DNA of 64,000 nucleotides, taken from the NCBI GenBank assembly GCA_964410125.1, contig CAYPGQ010000004.1:37309-101308 (forward strand). The letters are read 5' to 3'. The stretch's first letter is position 1, and each line of letters opens with the position of its first letter. Source of the stretch: G020348385 sp964410125. GTDB taxonomy: Bacteria; Acidobacteriota; Aminicenantia; Aminicenantales; Aminicenantaceae. Shown here one piece after another: positions 33,078-41,769 of this stretch. The notes under the pieces are model-generated. The model was not told the DNA's origin and ran no database searches. It worked only from the letters and a program-made list of their open reading frames with translations. The position numbers and the translations under genes were made by a program.

Positions 33078-35213
33078 ATGAGAAAACACCTGCCTCCTTT
33101 CCTGTTGGGCTTTCTCGCCCTTTCTTTCCAAATCTACCTGATGAGAGAATTTTCTGCCCATTTTTACGGGAATGAAATCACGTTTGGTTTTATTCTCGCT
33201 TCATGGCTCCTCTGGGGAGGAGTAGGCAGTCTTTTTGCTTCAAGAATCAAATGGGATATTTCCCGTATTCCTTACGTTTATTATCTTGTCATCCTCGTTT
33301 TCCCGGTATGTTTGGTCCTGTTGCGATTCTCCCGCTTTTTCCTCCACAACCTCCCAGGCGAAATCACGGGGATAACTCCGATGCTTATCTTTTCGCTGGT
33401 TCTTTCGTTGATCATCAGCTTTCCCCTCGGTGCTCTATTCGTGTTCAACGCCATATTCCTGAAAGGAAATGTCACACAAGTCTATCTGATGGAGTCGTTA
33501 GGATCGGCGGTTGCCGGGATAGCTGTTTATTTTTTGTTCATCCCAGCCTTTTCAAACTGGCAAGCGACCGCTATCATCGGAGGCATAGTCTCGTTGATAG
33601 TATTTCTGTTTTTACACAACAAGAACCAGGCCCTCTGTTTTCTTTTTATCCTCCTCTTTTTGGCCGCTTTTTGGGCATTTGATCTCCCCAGTCAAAAAAT
33701 TTTCTGGAAACCGTTTGAAATGATCAAGAGCATGGATACTCCGTTTGGAAAGCTACAAGTCATTCAAACAAAAGAAATGATCTCCATGTACAACAACACT
33801 CTTTTGATTTATTCATTTCCGAATCTTGCCTCATCTGAAGAATCCGTCCACTTTGCCCTTGTGCAAAGACCTCAAGCGGAAAAAGTCCTTTTGATCGGTG
33901 GCGGAGCCGGGGGAAGCCTGGGACAAGCTCTCAAATACCCAAAAGCTCAGGTGGATTATGTCGAGCTCGACCCGGAAATAATCCGCTTGTCTCTCAAATA
34001 CCTCCCTCAACAAGAAAGAAATTCTCTCAAAAACACAAGAGTCCAAATCTATTCCCAGGATGGACGGGCCTTCTTGAAAAAAACTCCAGACATCTATGAC
34101 GCCATCATTCTCAACCTTCCCGACCCATCCACAGCACAGATCAATAGATTTTACACCAAGGAATTTTTTTCGCAAGTCAAAAGAAAACTTGCACCAGACG
34201 GGATTTTTTCCTTCCGTGTTTCCTCAGCCGAGAATTACATCAGCGATGAACTCCAGAATTTCCTTGCCTCTCTCTACTTCACATTAAAAGAAGTTTTCCC
34301 TGAGATAGATATCGTTCCTGGAAATTCCAACATCTTTCTTGCCAGTTCAGCTCCGATCTCTCTTGATCATCAAGAACTGTCTCAAAAAATCGACCGGCTA
34401 GATCTCAAAAACACCTACATCAACTCACATTCTCTGTTCTCCCGCCTTAGCCCGTTTAGGCTTAGTTTGCTGAAAGAGAAACTCGTTCAAGGTCAAAAAT
34501 CCATCAATCTTGATCTTGTCCCTATCAGTTATTATTACAATTCTGTTTTGTGGAACTCTCAATTTCAAGGCCTGGAGTCTTTTCTGTTTCGGCTCACCTC
34601 TCGACTCGGGAGATTTTGGTTGCTCGATGTTCCAATGATCGGATTGCTTCTCATCATGGTCCTATTGGGTTGGAGACACAAAAAATCATCATTTTTTCTT
34701 CTTCCTCTCGCTGTGATGGGGCTGACAACCATAACTATCGAAATTATTATGCTCATCGCATTCCAAACCTTTTATGGATATCTTTATCAAAAAGTCGCTC
34801 TGCTTTTTGCTTCTTTCATGGTTGGCCTTTTTTTGGGGGCTTTTAGGGGGAAAAAAAGAAAGATAAAGGGATACCTGGAACTTCTCATCATTCAGTTTGG
34901 GTTCATCTTGCTCATATTCTTGCTGATCTTATGGATAGAAGCTCAACCCCCTGAAATTTTCTTTTTCCTGTACCTTGTATGTTTAGGCTATCTGGGAGGA
35001 GATTTATTCATCGTGTCCAATCATTTGTATTTGAAGGAGAAAAAAAATTATGGAGTTGGATATGGACTGGATTTGCTGGGGTCCTTTATAGGTGCGTTGG
35101 CTGTCTCCTCGTTTCTCATTCCTCTTTTCGGATTGCCCCTTTTGGTAAAGTATATCTTGCTGGTCAACTCCTTCTGCTTTATCTTTCTTTTATGGGGGCA
35201 AAAAAAACAATAA
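33078..35213 (+). CDS. Membrane protein with spermidine-synthase-like domain
   Basis: 711 residues. About seven TM segments at 1-205, a Rossmann methyltransferase-like domain of the spermidine synthase type (about 215-440: VLLIGGGAGGSLGQALKYP, VDYVELDPEIIRLSLKYL, DAIILNLPDPSTAQINRFYT) and another set of TM segments at about 510-710. The aminopropyl-transfer Asp of true spermidine synthase lies in a D-S-S-D-P type motif; here it reads NLPDP, so substrate use may differ. It follows the radical SAM gene by 9 bp and probably forms one operon with the DUF362 and radical SAM proteins. Confidence 0.85.
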   Translation: MRKHLPPFLLGFLALSFQIYLMREFSAHFYGNEITFGFILASWLLWGGVGSLFASRIKWDISRIPYVYYLVILVFPVCLVLLRFSRFFLHNLPGEITGITPMLIFSLVLSLIISFPLGALFVFNAIFLKGNVTQVYLMESLGSAVAGIAVYFLFIPAFSNWQATAIIGGIVSLIVFLFLHNKNQALCFLFILLFLAAFWAFDLPSQKIFWKPFEMIKSMDTPFGKLQVIQTKEMISMYNNTLLIYSFPNLASSEESVHFALVQRPQAEKVLLIGGGAGGSLGQALKYPKAQVDYVELDPEIIRLSLKYLPQQERNSLKNTRVQIYSQDGRAFLKKTPDIYDAIILNLPDPSTAQINRFYTKEFFSQVKRKLAPDGIFSFRVSSAENYISDELQNFLASLYFTLKEVFPEIDIVPGNSNIFLASSAPISLDHQELSQKIDRLDLKNTYINSHSLFSRLSPFRLSLLKEKLVQGQKSINLDLVPISYYYNSVLWNSQFQGLESFLFRLTSRLGRFWLLDVPMIGLLLIMVLLGWRHKKSSFFLLPLAVMGLTTITIEIIMLIAFQTFYGYLYQKVALLFASFMVGLFLGAFRGKKRKIKGYLELLIIQFGFILLIFLLILWIEAQPPEIFFFLYLVCLGYLGGDLFIVSNHLYLKEKKNYGVGYGLDLLGSFIGALAVSSFLIPLFGLPLLVKYILLVNSFCFIFLLWGQKKQ

Positions 35214-35243
35214 TTCAGCAAGCCTGGATTATTTAAAGTCCGA

Positions 35244-35350
35244 GGCCCTCCACCCCACCCTAGTATTATAGGAGGCAAAGAAGTAGCCCATAAAGTTGTA
35301 GTGAACTACCGCGAATGGGCTGCAATGAAGTCGATGTGGTGAGAGTGGCC
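35244..35350 (+). ncRNA. Structured stretch resembling an IS200/IS605 right end (orphan)
   Basis: Outer pairing GGCC-CTC-CACC (35244-35254) with GGTG-A-GAG-T-GGCC (35338-35350), and inside it AGCCCAT (35285-35291) with ATGGGCT (35315-35321), capped by GTAG-TGAA-CTAC (35298-35309). The hairpin with TGAAC followed by AATGAAG recalls, from memory, right ends and omega-RNA scaffolds of IS200/IS605 elements. No tnpA or tnpB is present. It could equally be another small RNA or the 3' UTR of the upstream gene. It fills most of the 356-bp gap 35214-35569. Confidence 0.35.
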
Positions 35351-35362
35351 TGCCCGAAGGGT

Positions 35363-35439
35363 AAAAACGGCTGATTAGAGTATAAAGAATTTTGATATTT
35401 TCATTTTTCTGAAAATGGTAGGAAATATCAGCCGTTTTT
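35363..35439 (+). terminator. Long hairpin with 13-bp perfect arms, terminator-like
   Basis: AAAAACGGCTGAT (35363-35375) and its exact complement ATCAGCCGTTTTT (35427-35439), enclosing a second hairpin ATTTTCA-N6-TGAAAAT (35397-35416). The T run after GGCTGAT/ATCAGCC would suit a bidirectional Rho-independent terminator of the DUF362/radical SAM operon; the large loop is unusual for one. Confidence 0.5.
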
Positions 35440-35462
35440 ATAAATAATTCAGGCAAATATTC

Positions 35463-35493
35463 TTGACAGGTATAGCCAATTATGTTCTACTGT
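35463..35493 (+). promoter_or_regulatory. Candidate promoter of the Hdr/Kor block
   Basis: TTGACA (35463-35468) is a perfect -35; the -10 is weak, best TACTGT (35488-35493) at 19 bases. It is the only -35 consensus seen between the long hairpin and hdrC. Confidence 0.35.
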
Positions 35494-35569
35494 AATGTTT
35501 TTATTTCTGTCTATAATAAATAATAACAATTATATGTTATGAGAATTATTTTACACGCGAGTTATCCAA

Positions 35570-35977
35570 ATGCGCATTAATCTTTCTCGGAAAAAAATTA
35601 GGAATTCTTTCGTAGACAAGGTTCAGGAACTTAGCGGACAAAATCTTCTTGCCTGTTATCAATGTGGCAAATGCTCGGCGGGCTGTCCTGCCGTCGATGA
35701 GATGGACATTCTTCCCAATCAAATCATCCGATTTGCACAGCTTGGTCTAAAAGAGGAGCTTCTTGCTTCCAAAGCTATTTGGATTTGTGCCTCTTGTTTG
35801 ACCTGTAATGCTCGTTGTCCAAAGGGTATCAACATTGCGGAAGTCATCGAAGCATTGCGCCAGATATTGCTCCGCAAAAGAGAAGATCATCTCAAGATCG
35901 AAAAACTGTCTGATAAGGAAAAAGAAGATCTTCCTCCCATCGCTCTTATCTGCAGCATGAGGAAATTCACATCATAA
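35570..35977 (+). CDS. hdrC: HdrC-like iron-sulfur protein
   Basis: 135 residues with two [4Fe-4S] motifs: CYQCGKCSAGCP (about 29-40) and CASCLTCNARCP (about 66-77). Together with HdrB and HdrA it makes the heterodisulfide-reductase-type electron relay. HdrC carries electrons between the HdrA flavin and the HdrB active site. Spacing to hdrB is 52 bp. No ribosome binding site is clear at ATG 35570. Confidence 0.88.
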   Translation: MRINLSRKKIRNSFVDKVQELSGQNLLACYQCGKCSAGCPAVDEMDILPNQIIRFAQLGLKEELLASKAIWICASCLTCNARCPKGINIAEVIEALRQILLRKREDHLKIEKLSDKEKEDLPPIALICSMRKFTS

Positions 35978-36029
35978 GCATCTGCAATGACAGATAAACC
36001 CTATAATTCCAAAAACTTAAGGAATAATA

Positions 36030-36908
36030 ATGAAAATATGCTATTATCCTGGCTGCACACTAAAAAATCATGCAAAAAACTTTGAAGACTCAGCGATATG
36101 CTCTCTGAATACCATCGGGGTAGAAGTCGACGAGCTTAAGCGATGGAACTGCTGCGGGACAGTCTTTTCTCTCACCACGGATGATTTGATCCATCACGTT
36201 GCCCCCATCCGTAACCTCATCCGAGCCAAAGAAGCCAACTACGACAAGGTGATGACTCTCTGTTCCATGTGTTACAACACTCTGAAAAGGGCCAATGAAC
36301 GCGTAAAATCCGATCCCGACAGTCTGGATGTACTGAATAATTTCATGGACAGAGAAAAAATCCAATATGAGGGAGATGTCGAGGTCTTTCACCTTTTGGA
36401 GTTATTAAAGGATGAGATAGGATTCGAAAGTCTCGCGAAAAAAATTGTCAAACCTCTAAAAAAACTCAAGATAGCCAGCTATTATGGGTGTCTTTTGGTC
36501 CGGCCGAAAGAAATCGGGCTTGACGACATGGAAAATCCGACCATCCTCGAAGATCTGATGGCGACCTTAGGGGCTGATCCTGTGGACTTTCCTTACAAGA
36601 CAGAGTGTTGTGGCGCCTATCAGACTGTCGATAGACCGGATATCATCGCGGATAGGACAAACCGGATTCTCACTTCTGCAAGAGACCATGGAGCGGAAAT
36701 AGTAGTTGTCAGCTGTCCCCTTTGCGCCTTCAACCTGGACCAAAGACAGAAACAAACCGTAGAAAAATACCCGGAATTCAAACATATCCCGGTGTTGTAT
36801 TTCACGCAAGCATTGGCCATTGCCCTTGGTTGTTCGGAAAATACACTTGGATTCGACCTAAATTTTATAGATCCTAAACCTATATTAAAGGAAAAAGGAT
36901 TAATCTGA
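36030..36908 (+). CDS. hdrB: HdrB-like disulfide reductase subunit
   Basis: 292 residues with two CCG domains: CYYPGCTLKNHA ... WNCCGTVF ... CSMCYNTL, and SYYGCLLVRP ... TECCGAYQ ... CPLCAFNL. In methanogens these bind two non-cubane [4Fe-4S] clusters that reduce the CoM-S-S-CoB disulfide. Bacteria lack those thiols, so another disulfide (DsrC-like or small thiol) or another partner is the acceptor. All ten cysteines needed for both clusters appear to be present. AAGGAATAATA precedes the ATG. Confidence 0.9.
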   Translation: MKICYYPGCTLKNHAKNFEDSAICSLNTIGVEVDELKRWNCCGTVFSLTTDDLIHHVAPIRNLIRAKEANYDKVMTLCSMCYNTLKRANERVKSDPDSLDVLNNFMDREKIQYEGDVEVFHLLELLKDEIGFESLAKKIVKPLKKLKIASYYGCLLVRPKEIGLDDMENPTILEDLMATLGADPVDFPYKTECCGAYQTVDRPDIIADRTNRILTSARDHGAEIVVVSCPLCAFNLDQRQKQTVEKYPEFKHIPVLYFTQALAIALGCSENTLGFDLNFIDPKPILKEKGLI

Positions 36909-36915
36909 GGAACAA

Positions 36916-37191
36916 ATGGTTTATTTTGGCGATTTAAAACCAATCAAGGGCAAAATTCACATCAATAAAGACCGATGTAAGGGATGTGCATTCTGTGTGG
37001 AATACTGTCCCAAAGACGTCCTTGAATTGTCCGAGGAGTTTAATATCAAGGGGTATCATCCTCCTTTTGTGAAGGATGAGGACGCATGCGTGTATTGCCA
37101 GCTTTGCGAAACTATATGCCCTGAATTTGCCATATTTGTTACCATCAAAGAAGAGGAGGAACAAGGTGAAAAAGGTGAAAACAGACCCTAA
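36916..37191 (+). CDS. korD: 2-oxoacid:ferredoxin oxidoreductase, ferredoxin subunit
   Basis: 91 residues with two [4Fe-4S] binding motifs, CKGCAFCVEYCP (about 21-32) and CVYCQLCETICP (about 58-69). It is the delta (polyferredoxin) subunit of KorDABC, moving electrons from the thiamine site to external ferredoxin. It ends in an acidic tail, EEEEQGEKG, and overlaps korA by 26 bp. Confidence 0.9.
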   Translation: MVYFGDLKPIKGKIHINKDRCKGCAFCVEYCPKDVLELSEEFNIKGYHPPFVKDEDACVYCQLCETICPEFAIFVTIKEEEEQGEKGENRP

Positions 37192-38332
37192 GGGCGTTTT
37201 AACTGGTTCCCATTATATCGACGGAGACTACGCGATTGCAGAAGGAGGAATTGCTGCCGGATGCCGATTCTTTGCGGGTTATCCGATTACACCTTCCACA
37301 GAAACAGCCGAAAGATTTTCGGAAAGAATTCCCCAAGTGGGAGGCATGTTTATCCAGATGGAAGACGAGCTCGGTTCCATCGCGGCAATGATTGGTGCTT
37401 CCTGGGGAGGCAAAAAACCCATGACCGTAACATCCGGCCCAGGTTTTTCTTTAATGATGGAAAACATTGGATTGGCCTGTATGATGGAAACCCCGTTGGT
37501 TATAGCCAATGTGCAGCGAGGCGGCCCGTCCACAGGACTTCCCACTTTGACCGGGCAACAAGACATGATGCAGGCAAAATGGGGATCTCATGGCGATTAT
37601 GAAATCATCGCTCTCTCCCCTGATTCTCCGCAGGAATGTTTTGATCTGACCATAGAAGCTTTTAATCTTTCTGAAACCTACCGTGTTCCTGTTTTTGTGA
37701 TGACAGACGAGTGTGTCGGGCACATGCACGAAAAAGTGGTCATTCCCCCGGCCGAAGAAATCGAGGTGGTGGAAAGAAAATGGTATGAGGGACCAAAGGA
37801 TAGATATTTACCTTACAAGCTGGATAAAGATGGCATCCCATTTATGGTCAAAGCCGGAGATGGCTACCGCTTTCACACAACCGGGCTGACCCGTGATGAA
37901 CGTGGCTATCCCGTTATCAATGCGGAATGTCAGAGCGTGGTTGTTCCCCATTTAGTAGACAAGATTAAAAATAATGCCGATAAAATCGTCATGCTAGAAG
38001 AAGGTGAAATGGAAGGGGCCGAGATTGTCGTAATTTCCTATGGAATTACATCTCGAGTGGCCATCCGGGCCGTCCAACATGCGCGAAAAGCGGGCATAAA
38101 GGTGGGAACTTTGAGATTAAAAACGGTATGGCCTTTCCCTGAAAAGAGAATTAAGCAACTGGCAAAAAAAATTAAGGCCTTCGTCGTTCCTGAAATCAAC
38201 TACGGACAGGTTGTGCTGGAAGTTGAAAGGTGCGCAGCGGGAAAAGCCCCTGCTTTCCATGTTCCTCATTGTGGAGGATGGGTACACGATCCAAATGATA
38301 TTTTAAAGGTTATCAAGGAGGCAGCGAAATGA
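37166..38332 (+). CDS. korA: 2-oxoglutarate:ferredoxin oxidoreductase, alpha subunit
   Basis: 388 residues from GTG 37166, chosen for the strong GAGGAGG seven bases upstream. Alpha-subunit blocks: ADGD-type start GDYAIAEGGIAAGCRFFAGYPITPSTE, MEDELGSIAAMIGASWGGKKP, TSGPGFSLMMENIGLA, VIANVQRGGPSTGLPT, and C-terminal KTVWPFPEKRIKQL and PEINYGQVVLEVER. The split into A, B, C and D and the sequence fit the 2-oxoglutarate type (Kor), which makes succinyl-CoA, CO2 and reduced ferredoxin or runs in reverse. Another 2-oxoacid is possible. Confidence 0.92.
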   Translation: MKKVKTDPKGVLTGSHYIDGDYAIAEGGIAAGCRFFAGYPITPSTETAERFSERIPQVGGMFIQMEDELGSIAAMIGASWGGKKPMTVTSGPGFSLMMENIGLACMMETPLVIANVQRGGPSTGLPTLTGQQDMMQAKWGSHGDYEIIALSPDSPQECFDLTIEAFNLSETYRVPVFVMTDECVGHMHEKVVIPPAEEIEVVERKWYEGPKDRYLPYKLDKDGIPFMVKAGDGYRFHTTGLTRDERGYPVINAECQSVVVPHLVDKIKNNADKIVMLEEGEMEGAEIVVISYGITSRVAIRAVQHARKAGIKVGTLRLKTVWPFPEKRIKQLAKKIKAFVVPEINYGQVVLEVERCAAGKAPAFHVPHCGGWVHDPNDILKVIKEAAK

Positions 38333-39192
38333 ATAAAGAAGATCGCCTCGAATCAAAAAATCCGATAGAAGATATCCTGCGAATGGACCGGATTCCTCAC
38401 ATCTGGTGTCCCGGTTGTGGAATCGGAACAGTTGTCACATCTTTTGCAGAAGCTTTAAAGAAAAGCAAACTCGACTTTGATAAAGTTGCTGTTGTTTCTG
38501 GAATTGGATGCACAGGTCGAGTGGCAGGTTATATTAAGCTGGATTCTTTCCACACAACACATGGCAGGGCTATTCCGTTTGCCACGGGATTGAAGTTGGC
38601 AAATCCTGATCTCAACGTCGTTGTCTTTAGCGGAGATGGAGATATCTTCGGCATAGGTGGGAATCACTTTATCCATGCGGCAAGACGCAACATGGACCTA
38701 ACAGTCATTTGTGTGAACAACTTCAACTATGCCATGACCGGAGGCCAAGTCGCTGCGACTACCCCGATCGGCGCCAACGCATCCACTGCTCCTTATGGAA
38801 ATTTTGAATTCTCGTTTAGTCTTCCTTATTTGGCTGAAGCAGCAGGGGCAACCTATGTGGCTAGATGGACAGCACTCCATTTGCGAAGAGTGACCAAATC
38901 GATTCAGGAAGCACTGGCCAAGCCCGGTTTTTCGTTTATCGAGGTCATAACACCTTGTGTCACCCTGTATGCTCGCAGGAACCGTTTGGGCGATGGATTG
39001 AATTTGCTGAAATATTATTATGACAAGTCGGTAATAGAACATGGTGCCGATACACGAACACTGGACATCAGTTACCAAGGAAAATTGGTCGTTGGTAAAT
39101 TCATCGACAAAGAAAAACCGACATTCCTGGATGCCATGAACGAGCATATGACTAAAATCTTAGGCGATAAATACGTTAAATATGGAGAATAA
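38329..39192 (+). CDS. korB: 2-oxoglutarate:ferredoxin oxidoreductase, beta subunit
   Basis: 287 residues, ATGA overlap with korA. This subunit binds thiamine diphosphate: HIWCPGCGIGTVVTSFAEAL, the GISG-type motif VVSGIGCTGRVAGY, FHTTHGRAIPFATGLKLANP, SGDGDIFGIGGNHFIHAARRN (Mg-TPP motif GDGD) and NNFNYAMTGGQVAATTP. The C-terminal VITPCVTLYARRNRLGD is typical of KorB. Confidence 0.93.
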   Translation: MNKEDRLESKNPIEDILRMDRIPHIWCPGCGIGTVVTSFAEALKKSKLDFDKVAVVSGIGCTGRVAGYIKLDSFHTTHGRAIPFATGLKLANPDLNVVVFSGDGDIFGIGGNHFIHAARRNMDLTVICVNNFNYAMTGGQVAATTPIGANASTAPYGNFEFSFSLPYLAEAAGATYVARWTALHLRRVTKSIQEALAKPGFSFIEVITPCVTLYARRNRLGDGLNLLKYYYDKSVIEHGADTRTLDISYQGKLVVGKFIDKEKPTFLDAMNEHMTKILGDKYVKYGE

Positions 39193-39195
39193 ACG

Positions 39196-39801
39196 ATGGC
39201 AGAAATAAGATTTTCTGGATTCGGAGGTCAAGGAATCATCCGTTGTGGCCTTATTACAGGAAAGGCTCTTGCCCTTTTTGATAATAAGCATGCAACCATG
39301 ACTCAAAGCTTCGGACCCGAAGCCCGAGGAAGCGCGTGCAGCTCCCAGCTTGTTGTTTCCGCTGACCGCGTGCTTTATCCCTACATCACAATACCGGAGA
39401 TCCTTGTCTCGATGTCCCAGGAAGCCTACGACAAATATGAACCCGATCTGAGGGACAATGGAATTTTGGTTATCGATACAGATTTAGTTAAGCCTAGACC
39501 AATCCGGGGAAAAATCCAAATGTTTACCGTTCCTTCCACACGATTCGCAGAAGAGCTGGGAAATCGTATCATCGCTAACCTCGTGATGCTGGGATTCTTC
39601 ACGGCTGTGACAAAAATCGTTTCTCCCGAGGCTATGAAAAAAGCTCTTCCTGGAATGGTCCCGGGAAGATTTCTCGACCTCAACATCAAAGCATTTGATA
39701 AAGGCTATGATTATGGAGAGGAAGTTTTAAAAACGGCAAAACCTGCAAAAGCAAAGAAAAAAACAGCGGCTAAGAAAAAAACCACAAAATCCAAAAAGTG
39801 A
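39196..39801 (+). CDS. korC: 2-oxoglutarate:ferredoxin oxidoreductase, gamma subunit with Lys/Ala tail
   Basis: 201 residues. Gamma-subunit motifs: IRFSGFGGQGIIRCGLI, TQSFGPEARGSACSSQLVVS, and NRIIANLVMLGFFTAVTKIV. About 22 extra residues at the C-terminus (AKPAKAKKKTAAKKKTTKSK) form a basic, histone-H1-like tail not usual for KorC. It may bind nucleic acid, a phosphate-rich surface or an acidic partner such as the tail of KorD. Confidence 0.92.
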   Translation: MAEIRFSGFGGQGIIRCGLITGKALALFDNKHATMTQSFGPEARGSACSSQLVVSADRVLYPYITIPEILVSMSQEAYDKYEPDLRDNGILVIDTDLVKPRPIRGKIQMFTVPSTRFAEELGNRIIANLVMLGFFTAVTKIVSPEAMKKALPGMVPGRFLDLNIKAFDKGYDYGEEVLKTAKPAKAKKKTAAKKKTTKSKK

Positions 39802-39817
39802 GGATCTGAGGAATAAA

Positions 39818-41767
39818 ATGAAAAAAAAGACAGGAGTCTTTGTTTGCCATTGTGGTATAAACATCGCGGGAACAGTAGATGTTAAAAAAGTAGCGGGAGA
39901 ACTAGCAAAACACCCTGGAGTTGATCTCTCACAAGATTATGTCTACATGTGCTCAGACCCTGGCCAAAACATGGTCATCGAGGCCATCAAAGAAAAAAAA
40001 TTGGACAATGTGGTTGTGGCATGCTGCTCTCCTACCCTACACGAAACAACATTCCGGAATGCGGCCAAAGCAGCCGGTATCAATAACTTCCAGTGCGAAA
40101 TCGCCAATATCCGCGAACAATGCAGCTGGGTCCATAAGGACATGGATAAGGGGACTGCAAAAGCGACAAAAATCACGAAAAGCGCTGTGGAAAAGGTCCG
40201 TCAAAACGAATCCTTAGAACCGATAAGCATCCCTGTTACAAGAAGAGCTCTTGTCATCGGCGGTGGGATCGCCGGAATTCAAGCCGCTTTGGACATAGCC
40301 AACACGGGATACGAAGTCATTCTCGTGGAAAGAAATCCATCCGTCGGTGGGCACATGATTCAGCTCTCGGAAACCTTCCCTACTCTCGACTGCTCCCAGT
40401 GCATCCTGAGTCCCAAAATGGTGGAAGTGTCCAAGCATCCCAAAATAAAGCTGATGACCTACAGCGAAGTTCAAGAAATATCAGGGTATGTCGGAAATTT
40501 CAAGGCCAAAATCCTCAAAAAACCCACCTATGTCGATCCTGATAAATGCACTCTGTGTGATGAATGCACAAAGGTCTGTCCGGTTGTCATGACTGATGAG
40601 TTTGATCTGGGTTTGACAGGACGCAAAGCCATCTATATCCCCTTCCCGCAGGCAATTCCGGCTACCTACACGCTTGATATTCGGGGGTGCCCTGGCCTTC
40701 TCCCGATTGCTTGTGGCAAATGTGCCGATGTCTGTGAACCAGAGGCTATCGATTATGATATGAAACCTGAGATTGTCGAAGAAGAAATCGGCTCAATCAT
40801 CGTTGCGACAGGTTATGACCTGTATGAAAAGGAGATGTTGCCCGAATACGGACACGGAAAATACGCGGATGTTCTCGATGGCCTTCAGTTCGAAAGGCTG
40901 CTCTCGGCATCCGGACCTACCCAAGGAAAAATTCTAAGACCCTCCGATCATAAAGAGCCCAAAGAAGTGGTCTTCATCCAATGTGCGGGATCTCGAGATC
41001 CCGAACTTCATTGTGCCTACTGCTCAAAAATATGCTGCATGTACACAGCCAAACATGCCATGCTCTATAAACATCATGTGCACGACGGCCAAGCTTATAT
41101 CTTCTACATCGATATTCGTTCGGGCGGAAAAGGCTACGAAGAATTCGTGCAAAGAACTGTAGAAGAGGACGGAGTGGTTTATCTAAGAGGAAAAGTTTCG
41201 AAAATATTTGAAGATAAAGGCAAAATAAAAGTGTGGGGTGTCGATACACTTTTAGGAAAAGATATCGAAATAGATGCGGACATGGTTGTTTTGGCTACAG
41301 CTATGCGCCCCTCCGAAGGAGCTTCGGAGCTCGCTAAAAAACTAAAAATTGCTATGGACAAGGATGGATTTCTCGCAGAAGCCCATCCCAAACTCAGGCC
41401 TGTGGAAAGCGTTACATCGGGAATGTTTCTGGCAGGAGCAGCCCAAGCGCCCAAGGATATCCCTGAAGCTGTAGCCCAAGCAAGCGGAGCAGCAGCGAAA
41501 GCGATCTCCATTCTTTCACAAGAAAGGCTTTTCCACTCTCCGACAGTGGCAAAAGTCACCCTCAACCTCTGCACAGGGTGCGGAATGTGTGTGGATGTGT
41601 GTCCCTACGATGCCCTATCTTTGAAGGACGGCAAAGTCGAGGTAAACGAGGTTTTGTGCGAAGGGTGCGGGACATGTCAAGCGACTTGTCTAAGAGCCGC
41701 CATCAATGTGAAAAATACCACTCCTTCCCAGGTTCATGAAATGATCAGAGCAAGCCTCGGAGGCTAA
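39818..41767 (+). CDS. hdrA: HdrA-like flavin-containing electron-bifurcating subunit
   Basis: 649 residues. N-terminal domain with VFVCHCGINIAGTVDV and CCSPTLHE, Rossmann FAD domain from about residue 143 (ALVIGGGIAGIQAALDIANTG, VERNPSVGGHMIQLS), the HdrA cysteines TLDCSQCILSPKM, an inserted ferredoxin with CTLCDECTKVCP and CGKCADVCEP, CAGSRDPELHCAYCSKICCM and a C-terminal ferredoxin with CTGCGMCVDVCP and CEGCGTCQATCL. HdrA splits electron pairs at its FAD between ferredoxin and a higher-potential acceptor. The gene lies 16 bp after korC and 2 bp before flxD. Confidence 0.94.
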   Translation: MKKKTGVFVCHCGINIAGTVDVKKVAGELAKHPGVDLSQDYVYMCSDPGQNMVIEAIKEKKLDNVVVACCSPTLHETTFRNAAKAAGINNFQCEIANIREQCSWVHKDMDKGTAKATKITKSAVEKVRQNESLEPISIPVTRRALVIGGGIAGIQAALDIANTGYEVILVERNPSVGGHMIQLSETFPTLDCSQCILSPKMVEVSKHPKIKLMTYSEVQEISGYVGNFKAKILKKPTYVDPDKCTLCDECTKVCPVVMTDEFDLGLTGRKAIYIPFPQAIPATYTLDIRGCPGLLPIACGKCADVCEPEAIDYDMKPEIVEEEIGSIIVATGYDLYEKEMLPEYGHGKYADVLDGLQFERLLSASGPTQGKILRPSDHKEPKEVVFIQCAGSRDPELHCAYCSKICCMYTAKHAMLYKHHVHDGQAYIFYIDIRSGGKGYEEFVQRTVEEDGVVYLRGKVSKIFEDKGKIKVWGVDTLLGKDIEIDADMVVLATAMRPSEGASELAKKLKIAMDKDGFLAEAHPKLRPVESVTSGMFLAGAAQAPKDIPEAVAQASGAAAKAISILSQERLFHSPTVAKVTLNLCTGCGMCVDVCPYDALSLKDGKVEVNEVLCEGCGTCQATCLRAAINVKNTTPSQVHEMIRASLGG

Positions 41768-41769
41768 TA

